From contig NC_085047.1 of assembly GCF_963662255.1 (NCBI RefSeq), positions 90,764,259 to 90,828,258 of the forward strand: DNA of 64,000 nt, in the 5' to 3' direction. A program made the translations under genes and the position numbers. This DNA is from Cinclus cinclus. Lineage: Eukaryota; Chordata; Aves; Passeriformes; Cinclidae. Shown here piece after piece: positions 1-16,299 of the stretch (the stretch's first letter is position 1; every line of letters begins with the position of its first letter). The notes under the pieces were generated by a model, which saw only the letters and a list, made by a program, of their open reading frames with translations, was not told where the DNA came from and searched no databases.

Positions 1-573
1 AGCTGTCTTCGAAGCACACAAATATCAAGTATGTTCATCTGGTATTAGGACTGTCATTTCTTGTGACAGGAGGAATTTTTCTCAGCATATATAATGAAAC
101 ATATATTAATGGTCATAATTACTCAATCCTTGAAATTCAGCCTTACTTGTTACAAGGACATTGCTTTGTAAGATATTTGCTGTTAATTTGCAATCTTCTG
201 TTCTTTAATTTCATTAGGAATCCACATCTGACATCATTCTTGTTGAAAAAAGAAAAATCACATAAAACAGGATTATTAATATGTTGCTTATTTTTTTGCC
301 ATTTGGAAAGCTGCAAACAGCATAGAGTTTATGAACTCTCACAAAATTCAACAGAAGAGTTTTAAGCCAAACATAAACAATCTAAGGAAAGACACCTTTG
401 TAAAAAAAAAAAGAGGTTGTATTTTCTTGGTTTTTGTACTGAAGGTACACTTAAAAGGTTTTTTTATTATTATTATTCCTATAGCATTCTTGCTTCATAT
501 CTGTTTTGACTTTAAACTCTACTTTTCTTGTTGGGAAAAACTGACAGCTGGATCTTGTCTTTTTGTCTTGCAG
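1..573. other. AT-rich sequence, no gene recognised
   Basis: Short open frames are present on the + strand, but none has a recognisable protein family, a good start context or clear splice signals. The stretch ends in a pyrimidine-rich tract that forms the acceptor of the exon candidate that follows. It could be intron sequence of a gene extending to the left of the window. Confidence 0.4.
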
Positions 574-1225
574 ATGACATGTGCAACCACGTACCTCAGC
601 TTCTCAAGGAACAAGGCTGGACCTACAGGAACAGAAAGTATATGACACAAAGTACACAGAGAGCTGGAACCTCACATACCTCCTTTACAATCTCTGGACA
701 AGAGAACTGTTCTCTATGAGAAATGCTGTTAAGCAGAGTTGAAAAAGTATCTTGTTTATTGCAGAATTTTCAGATGCCTCTAAGTTTTTTGAAGCCTTAC
801 AATAGTTTTTAATCCCCCACCAAGCTGGTATTCCAAACTAGCTCTACTCTCATTAAATTCAAAGATATATTACTCTACATTTTTATGGAAGCTGAACTCT
901 GGCACACGCTTTAGAAATTATACTATTTGTACAGAATTTTTTTTCATACCTTCGGTTTGGAATTCAGTTGGACAACAAAGATTTAGACTAAAGAATTTTG
1001 TTTATTTCTAGATACACATTTGCTTTTATATAGGGTACTATTCCTCATATATTGACTTGTAGGTGCAATTATTTAATATGTACATTTCCAAATCCATTTT
1101 ATTGACAGCCATAGTTGAGTCTGGATCTCACTTGTCTAACTTCAGGATCTCAAAGTGGTGCCTACAGTAGAATTCTAGTTGCTTTAGGTGGTTCACTTGT
1201 CAATAAAGAGAGGTAGGCATCCACC
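574..1225 (+). other. possible 3'-terminal exon of an unknown transcript
   Basis: A strong acceptor (pyrimidine tract, then cttgcag) precedes position 574. In one phase the exon stays open to a stop at 717-719 and would encode a tail containing MCNHVPQLLKEQGWTYRNRK; a second phase opens with ATG at 574 but stops at 645. An AATAAA signal lies at 1202-1207. I do not recognise the peptide. In mammals the gene on this side of the SULT1C cluster is SLC5A7, but I cannot match this tail to it. It may equally be a non-coding transcript or a chance acceptor. Confidence 0.22.
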
Positions 1226-2904
1226 AAGGCAACTCAGCTGCATCTGAGTGATGATACACTGCACATGGAGTTTTATACACACAGAGTTAAAACTTACACC
1301 TGACAAAACAAGAAACTGCTACTAATACAGGGACAAAGTCCTGTCCAGCATATCTCAATCTGTTTGTGCAAACTTTACCTGTGCAGTACTCCATCCTGCT
1401 AGTCCGTGGTTGGTGTCTCACATCTGTAGTACCCTAATGCAAAAGACAGCTTGACAAACTCTAGCAAGATACACTGGCTGTTCAGAAAAGGCTTTCCTAA
1501 TAATTTTTGCCCTCTACAAGAGTTACATTAGAACAGAAGAAATGCACCCAAAGGCTGTGTAAATACAGCATGCAACACTTCAGTATTTGTTTTTGCTGCC
1601 ATTGTATCCTCAGGGAAAGGTAGCAGACATTTTAAGCCCAAAAGTCACATCTTAAAAGCAAGAGAGTTTCTTCCCCCTTAAAGCTGCCACAAGGAATACC
1701 ATAGCCCTTAGCCTCCAGTATAACACCAAAACACATTAAAGCTGCCACAAGGAATACCATAGCCCTTAGCCTCCACTATAACACCAAAACACAAGTCATT
1801 TCAGAACAGTCTTAATTCTTCAGAAAATATGAACAATGCTATTTGCTTATATGCTAGTGGCATGAAGGAAATAGGTTAACTGTTTCATTGACCTTTGGGA
1901 ATAAAAATACATGCCAACCTCAACAGACTATATAAATCCTAGACCTACTCATCTCCTCCTAGTTAAATACTGGAGAAATTATGTTGATATGAATGGTATA
2001 GCTCCCAAAAAATGCTCAAATGAGAAGTGAAACACATCTATTAAACTCTGAGCAGATTTTTATCTATAAGAAGAAAAAATCTAGAGCAATATTTAAAAAG
2101 AGAAAGAACATATTTCCCCTTTAAATATTCCACCTAAATCAGTTTCACTCACATCATAACAGGCAAGCTCAGTAGGACAGTGAAGCATCTGGGTTCCAGC
2201 TGTTGCTAATACCAGGAAGCCTCATCCTGGTATCTTCAACCACACAAATGCCTTTGTGATTGAAAATGTGAACAGTTTTCAAAATAAATACATAAAATAT
2301 CTTTAAAATGTCTACCATTAAGGATGCACCATTGTAAATTAAAGTTGGCTTCCTGTATCAGAACACAGACTCAAGTGAGACATGTGGACTTCTTTATTTC
2401 TGAAGAGTATAAGGTTTTATGTTGGCAATTAATATTTCTGATAAAATATTGGTGGCAACAATTTAATTTTTATATTCACAAGTAAACCTACCAACAACTT
2501 TTACAGCTTTGCTTTTCCTCATTGCATTGTATTTAACTGAGAAAGGTCTTTTTACAATCATGCATAATGACAGACACTGCCAAGAAGAAATTTTATTAAG
2601 TCTTTTTAATAGGAGTTTCTTATAGCTCAGGTATTTAGTGTACAATGTTCCTTCTGCTATTTAATAAAAATTGTGACACAGAGACATATCGTACTGAAAA
2701 TTTAAAAAAAAGTATATTCTAATTTTTCATCTTTGTAACATCTGGATTCCATTCTTTAAGTTAGGAAGTACTCCTTTAAGGATTTACCAGAACCAAGAAG
2801 CGCTAGTGGCACTGCCCAAATTGCTCCAGTAACACTTTTCTCCTTGGAACCACTGCTGTGCTGGGCACCTCAGCTTTAGTAAGAGGCTGCTTTTACTATT
2901 CCAC
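1226..2904. other. intergenic, no gene recognised
   Basis: AT-rich non-coding sequence. Apart from the 58-bp tandem duplication I see no exon with consistent splice sites, no RNA gene and no recognisable repeat family. Confidence 0.5.
1678..1793. repeat. 58-bp tandem duplication, two copies
   Basis: Two head-to-tail copies start at 1678 and 1736, each beginning ttaaagctgccacaaggaat. They differ by one visible substitution (a g/c change late in the unit), so the duplication is either recent or homogenised. There is no coding context. Confidence 0.9.
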
Positions 2905-2936
2905 TTAGGGTTAGGGTTATACTTAGGTTTAGGGTT
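2905..2936 (+). repeat. short degenerate telomere-like tract
   Basis: Two TTAGGG units stand in tandem, followed by two degenerate ones (acttaggt, tttagggtt). A complementary AACCCTAACCC lies at 3085-3095 in opposite orientation. This is too short to count as a true interstitial telomere block. Most of the second motif pair is explained by the inverted repeat at 2927-3094. Confidence 0.6.
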
Positions 2937-3094
2937 CAGAAAACCAAAAAGCCCAGAGCTCTCTGGACACTTCAGCTGGAAAAGGAATGTGTGAAGGGAG
3001 TACTGATGGGGCAGTGCCCTGCTCTCCTTGGCATGCCTTTTGCAGTTGCAGTGTGCCTGGAGCTCTGTGCTTTGAGGATTTCTCAACCCTAACC
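2927..3094. repeat. imperfect inverted repeat, 63-bp arms, 42-nt loop
   Basis: The arm at 2927-2989 pairs with the reverse complement of 3032-3094. Comparing base by base without gaps I count 49 matches of 63, and the best blocks are ttagggtt, the agctc core and tg.aaaagg.atg. The spacer is 2990-3031. Outside the arms the nonamer agtggcact is also inverted (2805-2813 and 3110-3118). Transcribed from either strand, this would fold into a long hairpin. It may be a fold-back element or the relic of an inverted duplication. Short open frames overlap it on both strands and are not credible genes. Confidence 0.75.
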
Positions 3095-3614
3095 CATGCC
3101 AAAGCATTTAGTGCCACTGACAGGGTGACACTGCAACACTTCATATGTATATTTTATTGGGAAAAGTGCTTTAAAAATCTGCAGGATTCCAATTATATTT
3201 TATCACTTGGCAATGCATGCCCACAGCAACAAGATTTTATAGTAATATGACTGTGACCCCAACACATGTAGAGCTGGTCAGAGTTATACACACTGTAGGC
3301 TCCAACACTTCCCTAACGAGACACACTGCTGGAGAGAGGAGACTTAAAGAAATTTCTCTAGTGTGATGGTAATGGAACATAAATGCTTTACTGATGGGGA
3401 TTGCACTTAAAGTATTGTGCTTAAATGTGTTGCTTAATTAAAGCCTAAGGACTTTTCATTCTACATTTACACTTAAAATGTCCTTTAATACTTGCTTCGC
3501 TACTGCACAAATATATCCATGATGATTATTTCACCTGTATCTGGCTGCAACCCAAACAGTAATTAAATACCTATCACAAGATTGGTAGCAGTGTTCCTGT
3601 GTTACGGACACCTG

Positions 3615-3682
3615 CAGGATTGTTCTCCACAGCTTGTGGAGGTAGCCAGGATTTTTCTCCACAGCTTGTGGAGGTAGCCAGG
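3615..3682. repeat. 32-bp tandem duplication containing a small hairpin
   Basis: Copies start at 3615 and 3647, and each holds ctccacagcttgtggag. In that motif the 7-nt arms ctccaca and tgtggag are perfectly complementary around a 3-nt centre. The copies differ at one base. Confidence 0.85.
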
Positions 3683-5199
3683 ACCCTATGACAGGATATA
3701 TTTGTGACTGAGTCTAAATGTACCAAAATCTTTTGTTGCCTAAGTTTGCTCACTGACTTACAGTCAGATCAATTTTAGTTCAGTTACCAAGAGATGAATG
3801 CAGTTTTAAAAGTCAAGAAGACTAAAGTGACACCTTGGTCTGTCCACAGTGTTCTTTCATCTCTCTGAAATATGTATTTTTCTGAATGAGAAGGTTGGTA
3901 TCTAAGGATAACAATAGCTATCAAGTGTAATTTTAAATTCAAGATATTTTAATATCTTTTGGAATAAAGAGATCATGTTTTGTCCAGCAGAGGGAGACCA
4001 GAGTTTAAAAGAAATTTAATGCAAACATTAAGCATAACACAGAAACACATTCTTTCACTCAAATGTATCAGATATCAATTTTAATTTATAAGAAATAGCA
4101 CCCTATATTATATAGACCTTTAAGTGTAGACAATGTATGAACTTAATCAGACTTAAAACCATACCACAGTGCTCAATACTGATGTAGGATTTGTAGCCTT
4201 CATCCCACTTGAAGTCTGATACTATGGAAATAATAAAAGAGAACACAGCCAAGAAAAAATAAAATCAAATTCAGCGTCACTGTATAGGTGGGTGTGACAC
4301 ACATAGACACTCCACATTTCAGAAGGCCAAATCCATTTATTACAACAGCATGCTGCCTTTTACACCCTCTACACAGTTTACACTTTTTTCATTGGTTACA
4401 ATTAGTCAACACAATGATCATTGGCAGGAAATTTTCCACCTCTATTCTTCTCAGGAACTTCCTAAAAATACGTTCCACAGCTGCAGATTTTTTTTTTTCT
4501 TGGTTACCTTCTTTTTCTGTCTTCTCTTCTTGGTCTCCATGCCAACAGCCTTGATCGGAGAAGACTCCTCAAAACAAACCTCATTCATTAACCCTCTCTA
4601 GCCCACAGACCAGCTGTGGGTTCTATTATAATTCAGTAACAAAAATAAAAAAGTGCAGTGCGTTTTGCATGAGGAAACACCAGTTCGCACACAGGAAAAG
4701 GTCAATGACAACATGGAGGAAGCTCTCTGTAGTGACTGCCTGGTCTGTTTTTTTAGAGTGGCCCTGTAAATCATGACTCCAAACAAGAAACCCAGTTCCT
4801 GGACCAGTCAGTTCCACCCTCATCTCCCTGTTTCAGAACCAGAGAAATTCATCACTCATTGACTACTTCGAAAGCAGTTTTAAAGCTACAGGCAATGATT
4901 TTTGACCTCACTTCAGCTTATCTGGCACAGTCCATTGTTCAAAGGCTACTCAGATTCACAGCTGCAGTAAAAAAGAGACACTCAATAAGCAGTCTTGGGT
5001 TTTCTTTGTCATACACACAAATTATATGCTTTAGGGATTACTGCATTATGAGAATGGTTACACAACTGAAGGAGTGCTGAGTAACATTACAAACCAGTAA
5101 ATGAACTACCAGGTACGAAAACAAGCAGAACCAGCACAGGTTTAACACAAAGAGGAAAATGGCAAATCTTCCCATGAGAGAACTTGAAAGTAAAAAGAA

Positions 5200-5243
5200 A
5201 AATATTGTACCTTATGCATATAAATATTGTACCTTACGCATAT
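5200..5243. repeat. 22-bp tandem duplication
   Basis: Two copies of a unit containing aatattgtacctta stand next to each other with a single t/c difference. Confidence 0.8.
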
Positions 5244-5439
5244 ATTCTGTGCTTGTTGTGTTTTAATTATTTGCTCTAGTGTTTTCAGCCTTCAGAAGAA
5301 AAACTGGGTATAAGAGACAGAAAATAATCAAGTGGTTGACCAAAGACTAAAGGGATATTCCATAACATATGATGTCTGCTCAGCAACAAAAGCTAAGAAA
5401 AATGAGGAGGAAGAGAGGGAATTCCTAATTTACAGTGCT

Positions 5440-6625
5440 TGCCTTTTGAAGACACCACTATGTGTCCTGAAGTCCTGATTCCCAGGGAGTGCTGTACAAC
5501 ACCTGCTGATAGAAAGTAGAGAATAAAATATTTCGGTTTTTACTTACATGACCCTTGCTTTTGCTTCAGTAAACAGCATTATCTCAACACATTATCTCAA
5601 CGACATTATCTCAACAAGAAGGTATTTTTCCTGCTTATTTTCTTCTCACTGTCCTGTTCAGTAGGGGATTGATACAGCAACTTGGTGGGCAGCTGGTATC
5701 CAAAGTCAGCTCACCACAGTCATTTTAGACACCCAACATGGGACTCAGGATAACAGCAGTTTTGTATAAAGTGTGCTGTAGCTACAGCAGGAGTTAAGTG
5801 GCAAGGTTCTGTGCAGGTCACAACCTGCTGGTGCACTGCTTCTCTCTTTATATTGCAAACATGTTAATATAAATAATATCTCTGTGTTTTGCCCTGGAAT
5901 TGCTAGCCTTGCGGTGCTATACCTGCATTGAGGAGATGATGAGGGAATACATCTCTCCTATCTGGGACCAATGTGGATGGTCTATTAGTCAGGCTCACAA
6001 GGTCCTTGTTCACCCACACATAGGCTTTCATACTAATAATTAATGTTGTTAGCATATTATGGAGCTTGTGGAATCTTGTGTCATCCTGGTACCAGGGCAG
6101 ACAATTTTTGGATGAGGCAAAACTGTAATGTGCCCTGAAGTAATCGTCCCTGGATGCCAGGGTGTGTGAAAGGATTTGGGCACATTCCCAGGACACTTAT
6201 CTGTTCCCATAACCTGGGATTTTTACACCTGGGATTTAGACAAATGACTCTAGCAGACTGAAAATCAGCAGCCTCTAGCACTGTACTGGAGCCTGGCCTG
6301 TGCCCATTGAGGCACAGTTCAATACTGTCAGAGAACTGTAGTTGAGGTAGGCACATAAAATGTGTTGGAGGGCACCATGGTTGCAATAAGGATCCAAACA
6401 ACAGCAGTAATTGTGAAATAGTTGACAAGGAGAACAGTGGATCCATATCATCTGTTAGAAAGGGGTCAGGAAAAACACAAAGGGTTTTACCAAGAATCTG
6501 CTTTTTCAACAAAGAAATTGGTGGAAGGAGTCAGAGAATTCAAAAATAAAAGAGGAAATAATGCAGTCTCTGGCTCCATCAAAACTTTGAGACATGCTAA
6601 AAGATTACCACAAGCCAGGTGAGTG
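5440..6625 (+). mobile_element. ERV-like LTR and leader fragment (degraded)
   Basis: The LTR-like part (about 5440-5725) contains cacctgctgat.gaaagtagagaataaa, a poly(A)-signal block that recurs at 8924-8956, so the window holds two related copies in the same orientation. Its end resembles avian ERV LTR termini (ttggtgggcagctgg, then ctcaccacag). At about 5727 acacccaacatgggactc resembles a retroviral primer-binding site with several changes. The leader that follows (5750-6625) looks to me like an avian ERVL-type internal region, by memory only. No intact viral gene is present. A short triplication of cattatctcaac lies at 5577-5611. Edges are approximate. Confidence 0.5.
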
Positions 6626-8805
6626 GATTTCTGTCTGGCTGCTTCAACACCTGAGTGCTTGAAGCCAGGGAATAGACAACCCTACCAGAGGGGATGTGAC
6701 ACTGTATCTGGTGGCCACCAACATAAATAAGTTAATCAGGGACACCAATTTCAGAGACAGCCTGGGCTGAGGCAATCACGCAGTGGTGGAATTTGCATCC
6801 TTAGGGATATGAATCAGATGAGGAGTAAAGTTAGGCCCTGAACTCTAGGAAAGCAAACTTCTAGCTCTTCAAGGAAATAGTCAATAAGGTCCCCTGGGAG
6901 ACTGCCATCAGAGACAAGGGAGCAGAACAGAGATAGCAGGTCTTTAAGGAAGGTTTCCATAGAGAGCAAGAGGTATCAATCCCCAGAAGCAAGAAGTCAG
7001 AGAAGGCAAGAGACCAGCAACACTGAGTAGGAAACTGATGACCAAACTAAAGAGAAAAAGCAAGTTCACAGAATGGACTAAAGAACAGGTAACCTGGGAA
7101 GATTATTGAGATAGGTTGTACAGCAATGGGGTGAGGAAGGCCAAGGAAAAGCTGGAACTGAATATGGAAAGCAACACAAAGAAAAACAAGAAAGGCTTCT
7201 ATAGGTATGTAAAGCAGAAAAGGATGGCTAAAGAAGGTAAACTCCCAACAATAAACAATGATGGAAAACTGGTAACAATGAAGGAGGATAAGGTTGAGGT
7301 GCTCAGAATTTTTTGTCTCAGTCTCCAATGGCAACCTCCCTTCCCACATCTCTTGAGTTGATGGAGAGCAGGATGGGAACTGATGGAACAAAGTCTCTCC
7401 CACTATAAGGAAAAATCAGGTTCATGACTCTCTTAGGAACCTGAACATACCAAACTCCATGGAGCCCAAAGAGATACACCCCAGAATCCTGAGAGAATTG
7501 GTTGACACAGCTGCCAAGCCACTCTCCATGGAAGTCAAGTGAAGTCCCAGGTGACTGGGAAAAGGACAAAATTATACCCGTCTTTAAAAAGTGTAGAAAG
7601 GAGGACCCTGGGAACAACCAACCTGTCAGCCTCATCTCTGTGAGGCTTTCCCCTAGAAGCCATGCTGAGGCACTTGGAGGACAGGGACATGATTAGGGAC
7701 AGCCAGTATGATTTCACCAAGAATAAGCCCTACCTGACCAACATGGTGGCCTTCTATGACAGAATGACCACATCAGTGGAAAAGGGAAAGGTTACAGATG
7801 TCATTTATCTGGACTTAATGTAAAGCCTTTAACACAGTCCCCCTCAAAATCTTTCTCTCTAAATGGGAGAGAGTTGGATTTGATGGGTGAACTGTTAGAT
7901 GGATAAGAAAGTGGTCAGACAGTAGTATCCAGAGTTTAGTGGCCAATGGCTCAGAGTCCTGACGGACATCAGTGACAAGTAAAGTCCCTCAGGAGTCCAT
8001 ACTGGGACCAGGGTTATTTAATATCTTCATTAATGACAAAGACAAAGGATTGAGTGCACCCTCAGCAACTTCGTAGATGACACAAAGCTGAGTGGTGCTG
8101 TTGACACACCTGAAGGACAGGATGCCATCCAGTGGGATCTGTACAGGCTTAAGAAGTGGGCCCATGGGAATCTCATGAGATTTAACAAGACCAAGCATAA
8201 GGTGCCACACTTGGATCAGGGGCATCCTCCTGGTATCAATACAGGCTGGGTGGGGATAAACAGATGGAGAGTAGCCCTGGGGAGAAGGACTTGGTTGTGC
8301 TGATGGAAGAGAGCCTGGACATGACCCAGCAACGTGTACTTGCAGCCCAGAAAGACAAATGTGTCCTGGGCTGCATCCAGAGGAGGCTGGGAGGTGCATT
8401 CAGGGCGGTGATTCTGCCCCTCTACTCTGCACTGGTGAGACCCCACCTGCAGTGCTGCATCCAGCTCTGGAGTCCCAGCACAGGAAGGACATCAACCTGA
8501 TGGAGTGAGTCCAGAGGAGGCCACCAAGACAATCAGAGGGATGGAGCACCTCTCCTATGAGGAAAGGGAATTGGAATTGCTCTGCCTGGAGGAAAGAAGG
8601 CTTCAGGGTGACCCAGCTGTGGCCGTGCAGTACATGAAGGGAATCTACAAGAAGGATAGAAATTTTTGACAAGGACATGTAGTGACAGTGAAGGGGGCTT
8701 CAAACTGAAAGAGAGTAGGTTTTGACTAGGTGATAGGACGAAATTCTTTACTGTGAGGGTAGTGAGATAGCAGAACAGAGAAATTAGGGATGCCCCATCC
8801 ATAAG
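6626..8805 (+). mobile_element. CR1 LINE fragment (ORF2 remnant and part of 3' region)
   Basis: This is a sense-oriented CR1 non-LTR retrotransposon. The typical order is visible: the linker around 7110-7360 (KNKKGFYRYVKQKR-type peptide), reverse-transcriptase pieces around 7740-8090 including an FVDD catalytic motif at 8070-8081, and the conserved 3' segment from about 8340 (ctgggctgcatccagaggag; later ctcctatgaggaaagg). Stop codons and frameshifts interrupt the frame throughout, so it is dead. It breaks off at gggatgccccatcc (about 8805), short of the usual CR1 terminus, where LTR-like sequence takes over. Short open frames on both strands here are shadows. Confidence 0.85.
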
Positions 8806-8995
8806 ATGGAGTTAATTTTCCCCAAAGTACCCTCATAGTTCTAGTAAGTATAAGTGCAGCAGTCTTACATACAGCAGCCACCTGTGTGCTAAAGCCCAGC
8901 TTGCTGGGAGGTGGCTGGATCACCTGCTGATGGAAAGTAGAGAATAAAGTTGATTTTTCCTTTACCTGCACACACGGTATCTTTGCAGTTTAGGT
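8806..8995 (+). mobile_element. second ERV LTR-like fragment
   Basis: It is related to the LTR-like piece near 5450-5560. The block from about 8880 through cacctgctgatggaaagtag and the following aataaag aligns with that copy in the same orientation. Its 5' part abuts the truncated CR1 directly. This suggests the partner LTR of the same element, or a second insertion of that family, followed by deletion at the CR1 junction. Confidence 0.5.
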
Positions 8996-9142
8996 TAGAT
9001 AGGAAGGAAATTGATTATTCCAAGATTGCTGACAATGAGATAGATAAAAATAATCTTGTTGAAGCTGTTGACTGACATTTTATGTTGTTGCCAGTAAAGA
9101 ATCACCCTTTAGATGAGAATTCCAAGTGTTTTTCTTTCACAG

Positions 9143-9352
9143 GATTAGAAAGGATTTCATAAACCATGCCAGAAAAACTGCTCAGCTGTTGGCTGCTGCT
9201 GCACTTCCTCCTTTACTCTCCTCACACTGATAGGAAGAATGGAATCTCCACCCACAAAAGTTTTCAACCTCCTTGTGCCTGAAGATTTAAGTTCCTGCAT
9301 AGTTATCAATACAGCCAAGGACTGAAGGCATTTAAGCAGGAAAAATTCTCTG
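9143..9352 (+). other. candidate 5' untranslated exon of SULT1C
   Basis: A 210-nt segment sits between a strong acceptor (tttttctttcacag, ending 9142) and a strong donor (tg then gtaagt at 9353). SULT1 genes usually have non-coding exon(s) before the coding start exon, and this lies 0.9 kb upstream of it. It contains a 38-codon open frame at 9166-9282 with a leucine-rich stretch (LLSCWLLLHFLLY). That frame might act as an upstream ORF or may be chance. Splicing is inferred; no transcript evidence is available here. Confidence 0.35.
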
Positions 9353-9700
9353 GTAAGTTTCTTTTTCCTTCAGTTTTCAAAATTTCTGGAGTTACTGCCC
9401 AGCCACCAATCCAACATCTCACTCTGCTCAGCTGAATCTGGATGAAATTGCTGTGAGTAAACAAGAAAATGAAAAAAAAATTCTAGCAATGTTTGCTGTT
9501 GGGATTGAAATGTCTTTTTCCATCTGATATTTTTACTTGAGATTATTCCTATAGCTTGCCCTGAAGCACAGATTTCCTCTGACCAGGCTCTGGAACTCTG
9601 AAAGTTATGCCTAAGAGGTCATCCTGGGAGATATCCAGAAATCAATAACTAGTTCTTGTAAAACAGATTGATTCTCATAATTAAAGTATAATAGCCTTTA

Positions 9701-9734
9701 GTTAATGATCATTAACCTTGAGTTAATGATCAAC
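9701..9734. promoter_or_regulatory. HNF1-like palindrome pair upstream of SULT1C
   Basis: A perfect 16-bp palindrome, gttaatgatcattaac (9701-9716), is followed 5 bp later by gttaatgatcaac (9722-9734), which matches the HNF1 consensus GTTAATNATTAAC at 12 of 13 positions. Hepatocyte and enterocyte genes commonly use such sites. A good donor (gtaagt at 9839) downstream would allow an alternative first exon starting near 9770. Binding is inferred from sequence only. Confidence 0.35.
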
Positions 9735-10309
9735 CAAGTTCAGGTTATTTATGTGCAACATATTTCAAAATACAGCAGAGAGTTCCAAGAGTGAAAAGAT
9801 CCAGGAACGAAACACAGAAAAGGTCTGCAAATATTTCTGTAAGTACAAGGAACACAGGGTGTTAGCAGGCATTTCTGTTTATTTTTTTCACAGAGGAAGG
9901 GTTGGGTCCTGTATGCTGATTTCATTCCCAGCTGTTATTCTTTGCCTTCTTTTGAGTCACACCTCTGACTACATTTTTTGCCTTTAGAAGCCCTCATACC
10001 AACATCAGAATTTTACATAAATGTGTTTAATATGAGAATAATCACTTTGTTTATCTTTTTTGTATCTGAGTAAACAGTGATTTTTAGAGGCACAGAAAAC
10101 TACCACTAGCAATACACCATGCATTCCTGAAAATGAGATCCAGTTTTAAGGAATCTATATATGGATCCAGATAGGCCAAATCATGGCCAAATAAGTCAGA
10201 GGACATAGAATTTGGTCAACAAAAGACACCTCAAGATGAGTAAATTCAGATTTTTTTTCAGAGCAGCCACATTAATTCTAAGCCTTTCTTCATGCAGTTC
10301 TCATTGGCC

Positions 10310-16051
<5,742 letters not shown>

Positions 16052-16273
16052 TTACTTGCAATGGAAATTAAGATCTTCAGCCTTTTCCATGTTATATATT
16101 TTGCTTTTCCATCACAAAATGCCAGGGTCCCTAAGATTCCAAGATCTCTCACACATCACAGATTTTTCATTATTGGGACAGTGCCCAAATTATGCCAAAG
16201 TTGAAGTCTCTGTGAAAAAAAGAATTCCACTGAACACTTCTCAGTCACTCTTACCACAGTAATTTTCAGCATT

Positions 16274-16279
16274 AATAAA
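16274..16279 (+). terminator. polyadenylation signal of SULT1C
   Basis: AATAAA lies 223 nt after the stop codon, followed by a GT-rich element (gttgtgggctttg) about 20 nt further on. This fits a short 3' UTR and a cleavage site near 16295. It is the first canonical signal downstream of the coding region. Confidence 0.7.
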
Positions 16280-16299
16280 AATATTTCAGACACGTTGTG

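Larger units (their letters stand above)
3095..5439. other. intergenic, no gene recognised
   Basis: Non-coding sequence with two short tandem duplications (listed separately). Open frames at 4288-4601 (+) and 4598-4823 (-) lack splice signals and family resemblance. Nothing else is supported. Confidence 0.5.

Noticed and set aside
3983..3996. CTCF-like ccagcagagggaga
   Set aside because: The important C after GGG is replaced by A, so the match is weak compared with the two sites reported.
7047..8971. Many short open frames on both strands near 7-9 kb
   Set aside because: All lie within degraded CR1 and LTR-like repeats; the reverse-transcriptase frame is broken by stops and shifts.
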